In this document: in pieces, positions 19,115 through 30,320 of the stretch
How the letters are laid out: each line of letters opens with the position of its first letter
Position numbering within the stretch: position 1 is the first letter of the stretch
NCBI GenBank assembly: GCA_023379385.1
Contig: JAMCUS010000028.1
Location: 1 to 64,000 of the forward strand
Reading direction: 5' to 3'
DNA length: 64,000 nucleotides
Origin: Thermoplasmatota archaeon
GTDB taxonomy: Archaea; Thermoplasmatota; Thermoplasmata; Lutacidiplasmatales; JAMCUS01
Notes under the pieces: model-generated
The model's input: only the letters and a program-made list of their open reading frames with translations
The model's database searches: none
Told to the model about the DNA's origin: nothing
Made by a program: the position numbers and the translations under genes

Positions 19115-19276
19115 TTTTGTATATTAAATACTGCACCACATATAATAGTAGATCCAGATACAGATGATTTGTTTTAAAATAGGAATCTGTAGCGGGTCAA
19201 TTTCCATATATAACACATAAAAATATATATTAAAGATGAAATTCAATGTATTGCGTTCCAATTCAAAAAAATTGAG

Positions 19277-19627
19277 GTGATAAAAATTAACAATAAGGAA
19301 TCGGAAATGAAATGGATGTGGATAGGTCTGGCAATAATGTTTATTTTTATAGGAGCTGCAGTATTTATAGAGGCATTGCTGTATAAAAACATACAGAACG
19401 TATCTTATGGAAACACATCAGGTATTGTCAGCACAATTGTCTGGGCTGTAGTTGCGTTATGGGTAATTACTTTAATATTCTGGCCTGGTACAAGGCATTC
19501 GCGTCACTATAGATGGTATGATAGAGGCATGGATGAGGCGTTGGCTATTCTCAGGAAAAGGTATGCTTCCGGAGAAATAACTAAAGAGCAATTTGACCGT
19601 ATGATGCAAGATTTAAAAAATGATTAA
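19277..19627 (+). CDS. Small membrane protein with C-terminal SHOCT-like motif
   Basis: Two TM segments then DEALAILRKRYASGEITKEQFDRMMQDLKND. Confidence 0.75.
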   Translation: MIKINNKESEMKWMWIGLAIMFIFIGAAVFIEALLYKNIQNVSYGNTSGIVSTIVWAVVALWVITLIFWPGTRHSRHYRWYDRGMDEALAILRKRYASGEITKEQFDRMMQDLKND

Positions 19628-20074
19628 ATGGCAGAATTAGGGAATACGGCGATAGATGTAAATGACAATTTAGATAAAACTATTAGTAAAATAACACTTA
19701 CAGGTACTGAATACCTTAAAATTGAAAAACGAATAAACACAAAGTTAAAAGATGTGAAAAAGATGGATAATGAAATAAAAAAGGTTTTAGAAAATACATT
19801 GAATCAGTGGATAGATGAAGAGAGTTTAGAAGTTCTTTATTATGATTTAAAGGAATTGAACGACAAGATAGATCCAGATTATGCAAATGTTATATCTTCT
19901 CTGTATGGAACCATATCTGCATTTTATATATTTGTTCATATGGGTGATAAAGAAAGACCGGTAACTGTAGAGGAAAGTACAGAGTTTTTGGAATGGTTTA
20001 AAAATGAGGCTGTGAAAAAAATTGAAAAAGCTTTATCAAAACATAATATTGGGTCAGATGAATCAGATAAATAA
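19628..20074 (+). CDS. Hypothetical protein
   Basis: 148-aa helical ORF tightly placed between the SHOCT and MscS genes. Confidence 0.55.
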   Translation: MAELGNTAIDVNDNLDKTISKITLTGTEYLKIEKRINTKLKDVKKMDNEIKKVLENTLNQWIDEESLEVLYYDLKELNDKIDPDYANVISSLYGTISAFYIFVHMGDKERPVTVEESTEFLEWFKNEAVKKIEKALSKHNIGSDESDK

Positions 20075-20095
20075 CAAAAATGAATGGTAATATAA

Positions 20096-21037
20096 ATGAG
20101 AAAAAAAGAGATAGATTTTGATAAACATATAAGGTTCTATGTAGCAATAATTGCGGTCATAATTTTAGCAGGCATTTCACTTTATATAATAAGTTATATA
20201 CTTACTGCTACCAAAATTTTTCCTTCTTCTATCATAACAATTCTGTTGGTAGGTATAGTGATTATAGTAGGCTATTTGATTATAAGATCAATCAGTAATG
20301 CTTTATTTGCTACGCTCATTAAAAAGGTGGATAAAAAACGACTGGCTTATTTGAAATTTTTTTTTAATTTTATAGCTTATTTTATATTATTTATGGTTGT
20401 TCTCTATCTGCTGAAAGTTGATTTAACAAATTTGCTTCTGGGTGCTACGTTTCTTGGTCTTGTCATAGGTCTTGCGGCACAGACGGTTTTGGGAAATCTG
20501 TTTGCAGGAATTCTTGTGGTAACAACAAAACCTGTTGAAGTTGGGGAGAGGGTTACAATTTCTACATGGCAATATGGATTGCTTGCACCTACATACTCTC
20601 CAAAGTTCTATTCCAACGATTTCATAGTTCCAGGTTATACAGGGACTATTGATTCCATTGGATTTTTATATATAACAATGATATCCGATGACAACAGGGA
20701 GATAAAGATACCAAATGGCATATTCTTTCAGGCATTGATAATAAACCATTCCAAATATGATCATTGCGTTGTGAGAACACGTTACGAAATAAAAAAAGAG
20801 CTGGATCCTGATAAAGTTATGAATGGTATAAGAAAGCAACTTTCCTCAAACAGATGGATTTATAAGAATAGCGTTATAGATATATACGTTTCTGAAGCTA
20901 CCATGAACTCCTATGTGTTAATTGTATCCACCACTGTTAAAGGGACACTGGAGGAACCACCACGGAGTGATATAATCAGAGACATCATGAAAGCTGTTTC
21001 AACAATAAAACCGGAATCTGATAAGCTCTCTGGTTAA
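20096..21037 (+). CDS. Mechanosensitive channel, MscS family
   Basis: GATFLGLVIGLAAQTVLGNLFAGILVVTTKPVEVGERVTI; IKIPNGIFFQALIINHS. Confidence 0.85.
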   Translation: MRKKEIDFDKHIRFYVAIIAVIILAGISLYIISYILTATKIFPSSIITILLVGIVIIVGYLIIRSISNALFATLIKKVDKKRLAYLKFFFNFIAYFILFMVVLYLLKVDLTNLLLGATFLGLVIGLAAQTVLGNLFAGILVVTTKPVEVGERVTISTWQYGLLAPTYSPKFYSNDFIVPGYTGTIDSIGFLYITMISDDNREIKIPNGIFFQALIINHSKYDHCVVRTRYEIKKELDPDKVMNGIRKQLSSNRWIYKNSVIDIYVSEATMNSYVLIVSTTVKGTLEEPPRSDIIRDIMKAVSTIKPESDKLSG

Positions 21038-21606
21038 TGCAATCGTCTGGTTACCATTGCAGCATATATTGTTTCCCAGTCGAATGATAAGCTATCCAGT
21101 ATCTCAACCTCTATATTTTTGAATTTTTCGATATCCAGTTCTGACAGACTAGAGTATATGAAATAGGCCCTATCGTATAGTTTATCGTTCTGCAGGCATA
21201 ACAGGAACCTTTCAATGGTTTCACAACCCCTTTTTCCCCCTATAGCATACTGGTCATACCCATTTTTTTCGTTCCAACCATCATATGGCAGGTAGGGTGG
21301 ATTGAAAGCAATTACGTTATATTTATGGCATATGCCTGTATACAGATCTGTATTGACAAAATCAATTTTTGAAGAACTAGCTTCTCCGTTTTTTTTCGCT
21401 TCTGCTAGCACGGCCCTGCTCATATCTGTAGCCGTAACCATGGTTGCTCCATTTTTATAGGCATGTATGGCTATCACTCCACTTCCCGTTCCCACATCGA
21501 GGAAGGAATTACCCTTATCCAGTTCAATAATTTTTATGAGAAGGTACGTATCCTCACCGGGCGGGTATGCAATGGTATATTTCAATGGTAACGTAAAGCT
21601 TTTCAT
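21034..21606 (-). CDS. HemK-like SAM-dependent methyltransferase
   Basis: FLDVGTGSGVIAIHA and NPPYLPYD motifs. Confidence 0.8.
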   Translation of the reverse strand: MKSFTLPLKYTIAYPPGEDTYLLIKIIELDKGNSFLDVGTGSGVIAIHAYKNGATMVTATDMSRAVLAEAKKNGEASSSKIDFVNTDLYTGICHKYNVIAFNPPYLPYDGWNEKNGYDQYAIGGKRGCETIERFLLCLQNDKLYDRAYFIYSSLSELDIEKFKNIEVEILDSLSFDWETIYAAMVTRRLH

Positions 21607-21618
21607 TTGTTCACCACA

Positions 21619-23319
21619 TTAATCAAACATTTCCTGGTTATCAACACCTTTGAGTATTGAGTACATGAACTGCTCCTTTTTTGTACTGCTGTAAAATTTT
21701 CCAATATCCTGGGTATCCTCGGCAAGCAGGAATACGACCTTTCCGATCCTGTGCCTTCCTGTTCTACCCATTCTCTGAATTTTTCTTATTTCGCTTGACA
21801 CGGCGTCATAAAAGACAATCATATCTGCATTGGGTATATCCAGACCCTCCTCGCCTATGTTGGTGGTAATGAGGACTCTAAAATCTCTGTTTTTGAACCT
21901 ATCCAGGACCTCCGTCTGTTCCTTTTGGGACATTCCCTTTCCGTCACTCTTTGATCCCTGACCCACCAGTTTATCACTCTGTAGGCCATTATCATTTAAA
22001 AATTGCGTTATCTCTTCTGCCATTCTTCTGTAATTTGTGAATACAATAACAACCGATTTTGCATGAGTTTCAAAAAACAGTTTTAATATCTCCAGTAATT
22101 TCGTCTCTTTAGGATGCCCTATTCCATTGTATTTTGATGCCATCTCAAAAGCTGTCACAATTCTGTCATCTCTTGACAGTATTGTTTCATATCGTTTTTT
22201 CTCTTTATCCTCTCTGATAATGTTTTTGATGTAATCTCTCAACATGAATATGCTTTCTGTTTCTATGTAATTCACCATATCCAGAAGGACCATGAGAATG
22301 TATTTAAGTACCAGCAGATCATATCTCTTGTTGTCTATAAGCTGTTTATCTACATCGCTGGTAAAATAGGACTGTATCATTTTTTTTGATATGAAATTAA
22401 ATGAGTGCTGCTCCATCAGATGATTTTTTTTCAATTTGTCAAAACACTCCATTGCATAGCTTCTGAGCAGATTCCTTATATCAATAAACAGATCGGGCAA
22501 TTTAACCTTTATAACCTCCTTCACCACCTCCTGCATATGCTCGGAAAGATCAATGCTGTCCTTGCTTCTGTAAAGGATCTTGTCAATGTGCAAATTTCTT
22601 TTAAGCTCCATGACTTTCTCTACGTCAGAACCGGTGGATGCAGTTAGTGCTACGATCTTTCCCGCTGGTTGCTGAACGATGTAATCATTTACCACGTTGA
22701 CGTATGCATGATTTCCTATCGTTCTATGCGCTTCATCAATCACAAGCAGGGAAAGGTCTTTTAAATTATACCTGCCTCTCTTCAGGTCTTCCTCCACAGT
22801 TTGAGGTGTTGCGAATATCATTTTGGAGCTTAGCCAGAGAGATGCACGCTCCTTCTGTTTGGTGGTTCCAGTAAGTAAGGCGGATTCTATCTGTGGATTT
22901 AGCCAGTAATTGAACCTGTCTCTGGCCTGTGCTGCAAGGGGTTTGGACGATGCTATCAGCAGCATTTTATCCCTGCCCTCATAAAACAGCTTTGCATATA
23001 TCAAAACAGCAATTTCCGTTTTGCCTGTTCCTGTAGGAAGTACAACAAGCACATTTTTTTTTGTGCCTTCCTCTGCAATGGATAACTGGTACTGTTTGGC
23101 AATCATTATACCGGGTTTTATTACAGGATAGGAAACAAAACCATCCACTATTTTGAATATGGTTAAAATATTTTTTTCGCTGTTCTTCTCTTCAGCGATG
23201 TCTGTATGGCTATTACTCTGAATATTGACAGGCCCATCGGATGCCTCCATAAACTCCGATAATGTTTTCTGTCTTTTTTTTTCATCCATATAAGCCACTT
23301 CTTTTTGTATCACCAGCAT
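21619..23319 (-). CDS. Hef/FANCM-like SF2 helicase (helicase part only)
   Basis: LPTGTGKTEIAV, VIDEAHRTIGN, ALTAS, VFTNYRRMAEEI, TTNIGEEGLDIPNADMIVFYDAVSSEIRKIQRMGRTGR; no nuclease domain after ~566 aa. Confidence 0.85.
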   Translation of the reverse strand: MLVIQKEVAYMDEKKRQKTLSEFMEASDGPVNIQSNSHTDIAEEKNSEKNILTIFKIVDGFVSYPVIKPGIMIAKQYQLSIAEEGTKKNVLVVLPTGTGKTEIAVLIYAKLFYEGRDKMLLIASSKPLAAQARDRFNYWLNPQIESALLTGTTKQKERASLWLSSKMIFATPQTVEEDLKRGRYNLKDLSLLVIDEAHRTIGNHAYVNVVNDYIVQQPAGKIVALTASTGSDVEKVMELKRNLHIDKILYRSKDSIDLSEHMQEVVKEVIKVKLPDLFIDIRNLLRSYAMECFDKLKKNHLMEQHSFNFISKKMIQSYFTSDVDKQLIDNKRYDLLVLKYILMVLLDMVNYIETESIFMLRDYIKNIIREDKEKKRYETILSRDDRIVTAFEMASKYNGIGHPKETKLLEILKLFFETHAKSVVIVFTNYRRMAEEITQFLNDNGLQSDKLVGQGSKSDGKGMSQKEQTEVLDRFKNRDFRVLITTNIGEEGLDIPNADMIVFYDAVSSEIRKIQRMGRTGRHRIGKVVFLLAEDTQDIGKFYSSTKKEQFMYSILKGVDNQEMFD

Positions 23320-23323
23320 ATTT

Positions 23324-24412
23324 TTAGATCAGATACCCTATAAACCCCTTTCTGTAATAAATACCTTCATGATATGATATTCCAGAGATAATAGAGGGTC
23401 TATCAATAAGCTTTTTTTCATCAAGATGTGCAATTACGGAGGAGGCTGCAACAGTATCCAGCATGAAGGTTGACCACGTTGCAGTAAATATTTCGTTGAG
23501 ATCATGCTTATAATTTAAATTATCCAGGATATCTGCAGCGATTCCAACAGTCATCTCTCTTTTTGATAAAATATCACCGTACCACTCAAAAAGTTTTTTT
23601 GCGTCCGGTTCCATTTCAAGGAAACTCAAATCATCACTATTCTTTTTTTTGACTGGTTCTTTTGATCCGTTTTCTTTATCCATCTTCATCAAATATATTT
23701 TATTTCCTCTCTTTTCAATGGAAAGATAATCTCCGCTGGTAGATACAAAAAAATTGTTTTTATCACTGGAAAGATACCTGATAAAATCTAAAACATATGA
23801 TTTTTCATCATTTTTGCATGTTACCTTCTGACCATTAAAATCGTCTTCTGCATTACCAGTAATATCTGCATCCAGAAGAAGTTCACAATATTCTTTGGAT
23901 CTCCAGTTTATCATAATGTCTTTTATAAAATTCACATATTCTCTATTTGCCAACTTCCAGAAGTCGTTATAAATTTTCATGCTCTTTTTATGAATGGATA
24001 TTATATCTTCTGATATCTGCTTTATCATCGCTTTTTCCATACACATGACCGCATCATTGACTGATCTGTTGCCCTCATTCCACAAGCCAGGACAGGAATA
24101 ATCAATCAACACGGAGATTTCCGAACCTACGAATATTCTGACAGGATAGAGTATGCAATGGACTGGCCTATCCGTATAAATTTCACACTGCATGTTTTTT
24201 CTGTTCAGATGGATGCAACCGCCACTGCCATTTATGAATCTATACTGTGTACCTTTAAATTGATCTCTACTTTGTATAAGTTTTGTTTTGTTTTTGAATA
24301 CCTCAATTTCTTTATTAAATAGTTCAGGCGATTCATAACAGCAATAACCACATGATTTTATGCATCTGAATTTCGCAATATTTTCATTTTTTTCCGATAC
24401 GTTGTATAACAT
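23324..24412 (-). CDS. YkgJ-like Cys-cluster protein
   Basis: CIKSCGYCCYESPELF ... GGCIHLNRKNMQCEIYTDRPVHCILYPV. Confidence 0.7.
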   Translation of the reverse strand: MLYNVSEKNENIAKFRCIKSCGYCCYESPELFNKEIEVFKNKTKLIQSRDQFKGTQYRFINGSGGCIHLNRKNMQCEIYTDRPVHCILYPVRIFVGSEISVLIDYSCPGLWNEGNRSVNDAVMCMEKAMIKQISEDIISIHKKSMKIYNDFWKLANREYVNFIKDIMINWRSKEYCELLLDADITGNAEDDFNGQKVTCKNDEKSYVLDFIRYLSSDKNNFFVSTSGDYLSIEKRGNKIYLMKMDKENGSKEPVKKKNSDDLSFLEMEPDAKKLFEWYGDILSKREMTVGIAADILDNLNYKHDLNEIFTATWSTFMLDTVAASSVIAHLDEKKLIDRPSIISGISYHEGIYYRKGFIGYLI

Positions 24413-24805
24413 TTTGTTCTGTTTTTTATTATAGGCATGGTTCTATTTTATCATTTTTATTCTTTATTTAAGTAAGTCATGCGAAGATAACATGCAAAAT
24501 AAAATGAGAAAGAGTTAAATTTGTTGAAAACTATAATATCTGTTAGAGGTAGTTAAAACAATTATAGATTTAATGGAATGATAAATAACGTAATAAATAA
24601 TGACTGGTTAGCTTAATTACATGAAGATGATTTATTGATCCACCCGTGTATGCCGTAGCTGTGTAAGGTAGAAACACGACCTCCATGAATAGAGGAGAGC
24701 AGGGATCACGGTGTAACACTCTTTTGGAATGTAGCAATGCCAATATGGAATGACGGGATTGAAAGGACTCTTTGAATAGATTCAGTATGAAAAATGGTGT
24801 GAATA

Positions 24806-25936
24806 ATGAAAGACTTAAAAAAGGATAATATTGACTTTGAGACCGGTACTTTGAAATGTCCGGTATGCGGTACTATCAACAATATAAATTCAACGTCATG
24901 TTCCAATTGTAAAACAATATTTCCAGAGGGTATTTTAGGCTCCCGTTCTGTCAAACTGAATGTAGATCTTAAAGACAAACCCAAAAAAAAATTGAAAATT
25001 AAAAAATTGAAAGAGCCTTTGAAAATTGTAAAAACCAGAGAGGAGATCATAGCAGATTTTATGCTGGTTCCGGGAATATCGTACGAGGACGCTAAAAAAG
25101 CCTATAACATAGGTCTCAGATCCCTGTCTGAACTTTTTTACAATGTGATGAGTGAGAAGAAAATATCTCAATCAGAATATAAATGCAAAATTTTAGAGGA
25201 CAGAATATTTTTTGTTAAGAAAGGTGTGAATAGTACCGTGACATGTCCAATCTGTAAAACAGTATTTCCGATAAACTATAATACGTGCAGGGTATGTGGC
25301 GCCAATATTGAAGAGGATATTCTTAAAATTAAAGAAGAATCTATGCTGGTGGATGCCTCTCATTTTATAAAAAAATTGAGTACAGAATATGAAGAAGGCA
25401 GCGACGATAAACTTGATCTTAGTATTAATGATATAGATAATATAAAAAATGATAAAAAAGTATCGGATCTTGACAGGCTTATTGAAAATGTTTCTACAGA
25501 TGTAGATACAGAAGACTCCGAAATTTACCATAATAAAACTTACGATGAAGGTGTAAAAGAGGGGACTGATAAATATGAACCAGAACCTGTGTCCGACGCT
25601 GAAGTTGAAAGAGATGAGAATAAATCAGAAAAGGTTGAAGAACCACCTGAGCCATCCCTGTCCAAAGAAGATTTGGAACGCATAGAAATTGAAAAATACA
25701 TAAACGAAAAAGTTGAAGAATTTAGTGATGATGTATATGAAACATTTGATGAGGTAAAACTGATTGATAATTCCCACGACGCATATATGAAATTATTATA
25801 TATATACAAAAAAATAGGATTTGATATACTGCCTCTTTACAGAATTCTGAGAAAGAACCTGCCTATGTTTCTGGAGGTTGGCCCCAATATGCTGATTACG
25901 CAATACAAAAAGATGCTGGAGAAAAAGCTTCTCTAA
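24806..25936 (+). CDS. Double zinc-ribbon, acidic low-complexity protein
   Basis: CPVCGTINNINSTSCSNC and CPICKTVFPINYNTCRVCGANI; helix-hairpin-like FMLVPGISYEDAKKAYNIGLRSLSEL. Confidence 0.65.
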   Translation: MKDLKKDNIDFETGTLKCPVCGTINNINSTSCSNCKTIFPEGILGSRSVKLNVDLKDKPKKKLKIKKLKEPLKIVKTREEIIADFMLVPGISYEDAKKAYNIGLRSLSELFYNVMSEKKISQSEYKCKILEDRIFFVKKGVNSTVTCPICKTVFPINYNTCRVCGANIEEDILKIKEESMLVDASHFIKKLSTEYEEGSDDKLDLSINDIDNIKNDKKVSDLDRLIENVSTDVDTEDSEIYHNKTYDEGVKEGTDKYEPEPVSDAEVERDENKSEKVEEPPEPSLSKEDLERIEIEKYINEKVEEFSDDVYETFDEVKLIDNSHDAYMKLLYIYKKIGFDILPLYRILRKNLPMFLEVGPNMLITQYKKMLEKKLL

Positions 25937-26028
25937 AGTATATTATGCAAAAGCAAAATGAATTTGTAATTGCCATGCCATGCACCTAAACCGATTATGC
26001 ATTCAATATGTTTCTTGTTTTGGTAAAT

Positions 26029-26106
26029 GTGACATCCTCTCCTCAGCTAAAGCATCGGAGCATCCTGCTTCATCGTTCCGACTTGCTTGTCTATTTGAGT
26101 AGTTTT
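26029..26106 (-). mobile_element. Solo right-end relic of the IS200/IS605-type element
   Basis: gtgacatcctctcctcagctaaagcatcggagc.tcctgcttcatcgttccgacttgct is the reverse complement of the sequence downstream of the tnpB relics at 12.7 and 51.0 kb. Confidence 0.75.
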
Positions 26107-26418
26107 ATTATCAGGATATAGTCTATATTGATTGAATACAATTCATTTAACGTTTTTTGATCCTCCATTTAATCAAGGAGATTATTACCTACACCTCGAC
26201 GATGAACAACCATCTAAAGATTACTGGAAGTGGATTGGAGAAGTTCTATCACACATCAATATTCATTCAGCCTGTCGGGTGGATAACATAGCGCAGCACT
26301 ACAACCATGCCCTTTAAGAAACGGTCTGGGGAAAATGATAAAAACCACATCAATAAAGCCCCAACGCTAATAAAAACAATTTTTGTAAATATTATATTCC
26401 CTGATTCTTTTTAAAGTC

Positions 26419-26467
26419 ATATAGTATACTAACAAATATTTAAATAATATTATATACTATACTATAT
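26419..26467. promoter_or_regulatory. 10-bp inverted repeat abutting ATPase start codon
   Basis: ATATAGTATA (26419..26428) and TATACTATAT (26458..26467), ATG at 26469. Confidence 0.5.
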
Positions 26468-26468
26468 C

Positions 26469-27737
26469 ATGGATAAGGAGATACTAAGACTGGTAATAGC
26501 AGATCAAAGGAAAATCATAGAGGAACGATTCAAAAACAAGGACATAATTATTAGAAACTCAAGCAAAGACATATCGTTGAAACATCCTACGGCATTAGTT
26601 ATTCTTGGCGTAAGGCGGTGCGGCAAGTCGACGCTTTCGCAGCAGCTGCTCATCGGATCAAAATTTGGGTACATAAATTTTGACGATGAAAGGCTTTTGG
26701 GTGTCACAGAAAAAGACCTCAACGTAATACTCCAGATATTTTATGAACTGTACGGCACAGATCTTGACAATATAATACTCGATGAAATACAGCTGGTTCC
26801 AGGCTGGGAACCATTCGTAAGCAGATTGCGTGATACGAAAAAGGTCATTGTGATCGGTTCTAGCTCTAAACTACTTAGCGGAGAACTATCAACGCGATTG
26901 ACCGGCAGGCACTTGGATCTGCTACTTTTTCCTTTCAGTTTTAGTGAGTTTCTATTCTATAAAAAATGGGCAATACCAAAAGCATTCTCCACTACAGACA
27001 AAGCTAAAGTCGTAGGATTGTTAGATGAATATATCTCCTCAGGTGGTTTTCCAGAACGATTTACGCTTGGCAGACAGATTGTAAGAAACATATACACCGA
27101 CATATTGACTAAGGATGTTGTTATCAGGCACAAAATAAAGCACATAGATGATTTGAGGCAGGTGGCACGCTTCCTGGTTTCTAACAGTGCAAAAGAATTC
27201 ACATATTCATCGTTGAGAGACATAACAAAAGCCAAGAACGTGATAACGCTTTCTAATTGGGTCAGGTATCTTGAGGAAGCGTACCTTCTATTCAAGGTTG
27301 AGCGATTCTCATACAAATTGAAACAAACAATTTTGGCACCAAAAAAGATATACTGCGTAGATAACGGCATTATAAGTGAGGTAAGCCCCGAACCAACAGA
27401 AAACAAAGGAAGATTGATGGAGAATGTTGCTGCTATAGAGCTAATTAAAAAAAGTAAAAACGAAGCGGGATTCGACTTATTCTACTGGAAGGACCACAAA
27501 GGAAGAGAAGTAGATTTTGTTGTCAAAAAAGGAAGGAATGTAGAGCAATTGATTCAGGTTACGTACGCTTCTAGTAGCGAAGCAATTGAAAAAAGAGAGA
27601 TAGATTCGCTGATTTCTGCTTCTGAAGAGCTGGGATGCAAGGACCTTCTTGTACTTACTTTGGATTACGAAGGTAACTTAACCGCAGGTGCAAAAAAGAT
27701 ATCATGCATACCACTTTGGAAATGGCTGTTACCATAG
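26469..27737 (+). CDS. AAA+ ATPase with C-terminal DUF4143-type domain
   Basis: VILGVRRCGKSTLS, IILDEIQLVPGWE, VIGSSSKLLSGELSTRLTGRH, FYWKDHKGREVDFVVKKG. Confidence 0.9.
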   Translation: MDKEILRLVIADQRKIIEERFKNKDIIIRNSSKDISLKHPTALVILGVRRCGKSTLSQQLLIGSKFGYINFDDERLLGVTEKDLNVILQIFYELYGTDLDNIILDEIQLVPGWEPFVSRLRDTKKVIVIGSSSKLLSGELSTRLTGRHLDLLLFPFSFSEFLFYKKWAIPKAFSTTDKAKVVGLLDEYISSGGFPERFTLGRQIVRNIYTDILTKDVVIRHKIKHIDDLRQVARFLVSNSAKEFTYSSLRDITKAKNVITLSNWVRYLEEAYLLFKVERFSYKLKQTILAPKKIYCVDNGIISEVSPEPTENKGRLMENVAAIELIKKSKNEAGFDLFYWKDHKGREVDFVVKKGRNVEQLIQVTYASSSEAIEKREIDSLISASEELGCKDLLVLTLDYEGNLTAGAKKISCIPLWKWLLP

Positions 27738-27800
27738 ATATCTGAGAAATAATTTAAACTAAATTCCCATGAAAACAGACGAAAAACATGAGGTTGAGGA

Positions 27801-27910
27801 TTTGACAGGCTAAGAGAACGGGATAATTCAATAAAATCTTCAAAAATTCATGCTCAAAAAATTAATTTTTTAGTTTAAAATGTCTGTTTTTTAACATTCT
27901 CTTACTGCTG
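27801..27910. repeat. Dispersed ~110-bp repeat, copy 1
   Basis: tttgacaggctaagagaacgggataattcaataaaatcttcaaaaatt... matches 32311..32419. Confidence 0.75.
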
Positions 27911-28403
27911 TATTGAATAAATCCAGCATAATATCTTTTAATTCCATCCAAACCTTATCCGTTTATACTGGGTACTATTGCTTTGCGTTTTTGAAAAAAG
28001 GTTTTATATTTTTTATACTCGTATATTTAATGATAGAGATTCCTGTTTATCAAGGACCTGACACTTTTAATTCGTTAATAAATGATTTTGAGCCGTATTT
28101 CAATAGTTATAAAGGTTTTAACCAGTTCAAGGGTCTTGTAAATGCCAATGGTAGTTAGCGATTCAAGATCCGTAGCACATTTGAATGGAATAAACATAGA
28201 TCATACAAATCAATCAAATCTGAACAGGTTTATCAGTGTATGCGATAAGCGACGGAGAGAAAGAGATGATAACAGAGGTACCAAAAAAAGCAAGAATATT
28301 GAACGAGAAACTTAAAACGAACTTATTCCCTGAAAACAGGAATTAAGGGTATAAAATCGCAAAACAATATTTTTATATATCAAATTTATGCTATAAAAAT
28401 AGA

Positions 28404-29798
28404 ATGGTCTTTATGATGAGAGCTGAAGAATGGGTAGGTGGTAAGTCATTTTTGATGATACTAAATAAAGCAACAGACGAGGTTTGTGATTATTTAAAAT
28501 TAGATAAGGACATGCCCAATTTTCAAACTAGGCTGTACAGGAATTTTAATTTCAGCGGTATGGGTTTCGGCGCAATACCCACTTATGAGGTCGTTAAGGA
28601 GCCGATTGTCAATGAATTGATTCACAGTCAGTTTAAACAGTTAAGTCAGTTACCATCCGTCAAATCTCTCATAGAGACTATAGGTAAGTTCAGGAGAATA
28701 CTAGAAGTAAATCAAGAACCCGAAAAATTACAGAAACCACCGATTCCAGACAATTTTGAGGAATGGACTGTTTGGTATCTGTTGGTATATACACTGAAAG
28801 AAAGATATTCGTCTAATTATGACAACACTATTGGAAAAAGATTCATATCATACGTGGAATCATATATTAGAAAAGAGCCTATTCGATTCAATGTTGGGAT
28901 TTACTTAGAATTTTTTGATATTCCAGGAGAAGATTTTGTTGAACTTTCACCTGTATTTTTTCTAAGAAGACTTACTTCAGAAGAAAGGTCTTGACTATGT
29001 TCAAGTCCTGATTCATATTTATCCAACATGAGAACATCAGTCATTCCTTCAGACATTCAGTATATTGGTTGGAGACTAGATAGATATTGGATGCAAAATT
29101 GGTCAAGTCAAATGAGTGTAGATACTTCACAGCACAATTTGGTTATGTCTCTCATGAGGTGTGTAAATCCTAGTCCTATTTTTTATAGGGCTGTAACTTA
29201 CGATTTTGGTGATTGGAGGAATAAAGATTCTCTTTGGGATTTCTCTACTGGTGTGCATCCAAACATAATTTACAATTCACCCCACAACTTTTCGAAACAA
29301 GATATTGAAATGGTCAAAAAATATATGGCAAAGTTCTTAAAATATTTCTCAGATGATAGGCTCAAACTCAGAATTGGACTGTCGAGATTTGATAAGGGAT
29401 GCCTAGATAGAGATTTCGAAGACAAGTTAATCGATTATGTAATAGCCTTGGAGTCAGTCTTGATAAAAGATGCTGGATCTGATCTAAAATTAAGGTTTTC
29501 GTTAAGGGGCGCATCATTATTAGGCAACTCACCGGATGAGAGGTCCGAACTGTTCGCAATATTAGGTAAAGCCTATAATGCCAGAAATTCTCTAGTTCAC
29601 GGCTCATCGAAGACGGATTTGACTAGAGTTGACATTAAAACCTTATCATACATAGCTGGTCGTGTGATACTTAAGATGGTAGACTTATCAAGCTTAAATG
29701 AGAATAGGGAAAAAATTATTGAAACACTTAACAATTTCTCATTATCAAGAAAGGAGAATGAAAGTGTTGACGATTTCTTGTCAAGGACTCTGAGCTAG
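28404..29798 (+). pseudogene. HEPN/Apea-like protein gene interrupted by a single in-frame TGA (28992..28994)
   Basis: ORFs 28404..28994 and 29028..29798 are in the same frame; reading through gives RLTSEERS*LCSSPDSYLSNMRTSVIPS. C-terminus LRFSLRGASLLGNSPDERSELFAILGKAYNARNSLVHG has HEPN RxxxxH. Confidence 0.7.
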
Positions 29799-29856
29799 GA
29801 AGCATATTCTCCAATAGCCCGAACCTGAGGTAACAAAAAGGAAATGAGAAGTGGAC

Positions 29857-30313
29857 TGGTTCAGACCATCTTCATATTGGACAATATAGTATTAGAATAT
29901 ATATTAATAATGAAATACAATAAAGGGGGTCTGAGGAGAATTCAATGAAAAATCATACAATTGATGAAAAATACAACACAGTAATGGAACTACTACTGGG
30001 CGGTTCTCCTACTGAGATCTGTAGATGATACTCTGTATCTTCATCTCAGCTCTACAGGTGGAAAGATAAGTTTATAGAGGGTGGTAAACATGGTCTCAGT
30101 CAGGGTGTAAGAAACGAATATTAACATGAAATGGCACAGATGAAATCCATAATAGGTGATCTTACCATTGCTAACGAACTTTTAAAAAAATCTACGGAGG
30201 AAGGATATAAAGAATGGAAAAAAGATATAAAGCAACAAAAGATAGGGAAGAGATGAGAATAAACGTATAATAAAAATTCTCAAAAAGTGTCCAATAATAG
30301 ATGGGGCAGATCA
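29857..30313 (+). mobile_element. Internally deleted IS3-family element (OrfA remnant)
   Basis: TIR-like ends accatcttcatattggaca / reverse complement of tgtccaataatagatggggcagatca; degenerate OrfA MKNHTIDEKYNTVMELLLGGSPTEICR*YSVSSSQLYRWKDKFIEGGKHGL. Confidence 0.75.
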
Positions 30314-30320
30314 ATACGTT

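Noticed and set aside
25193-25809. Minus-strand ORFs antisense to the zinc-ribbon gene
   Set aside because: Low-complexity Ser/Thr or Phe/Ile-rich antisense frames of an acidic protein.
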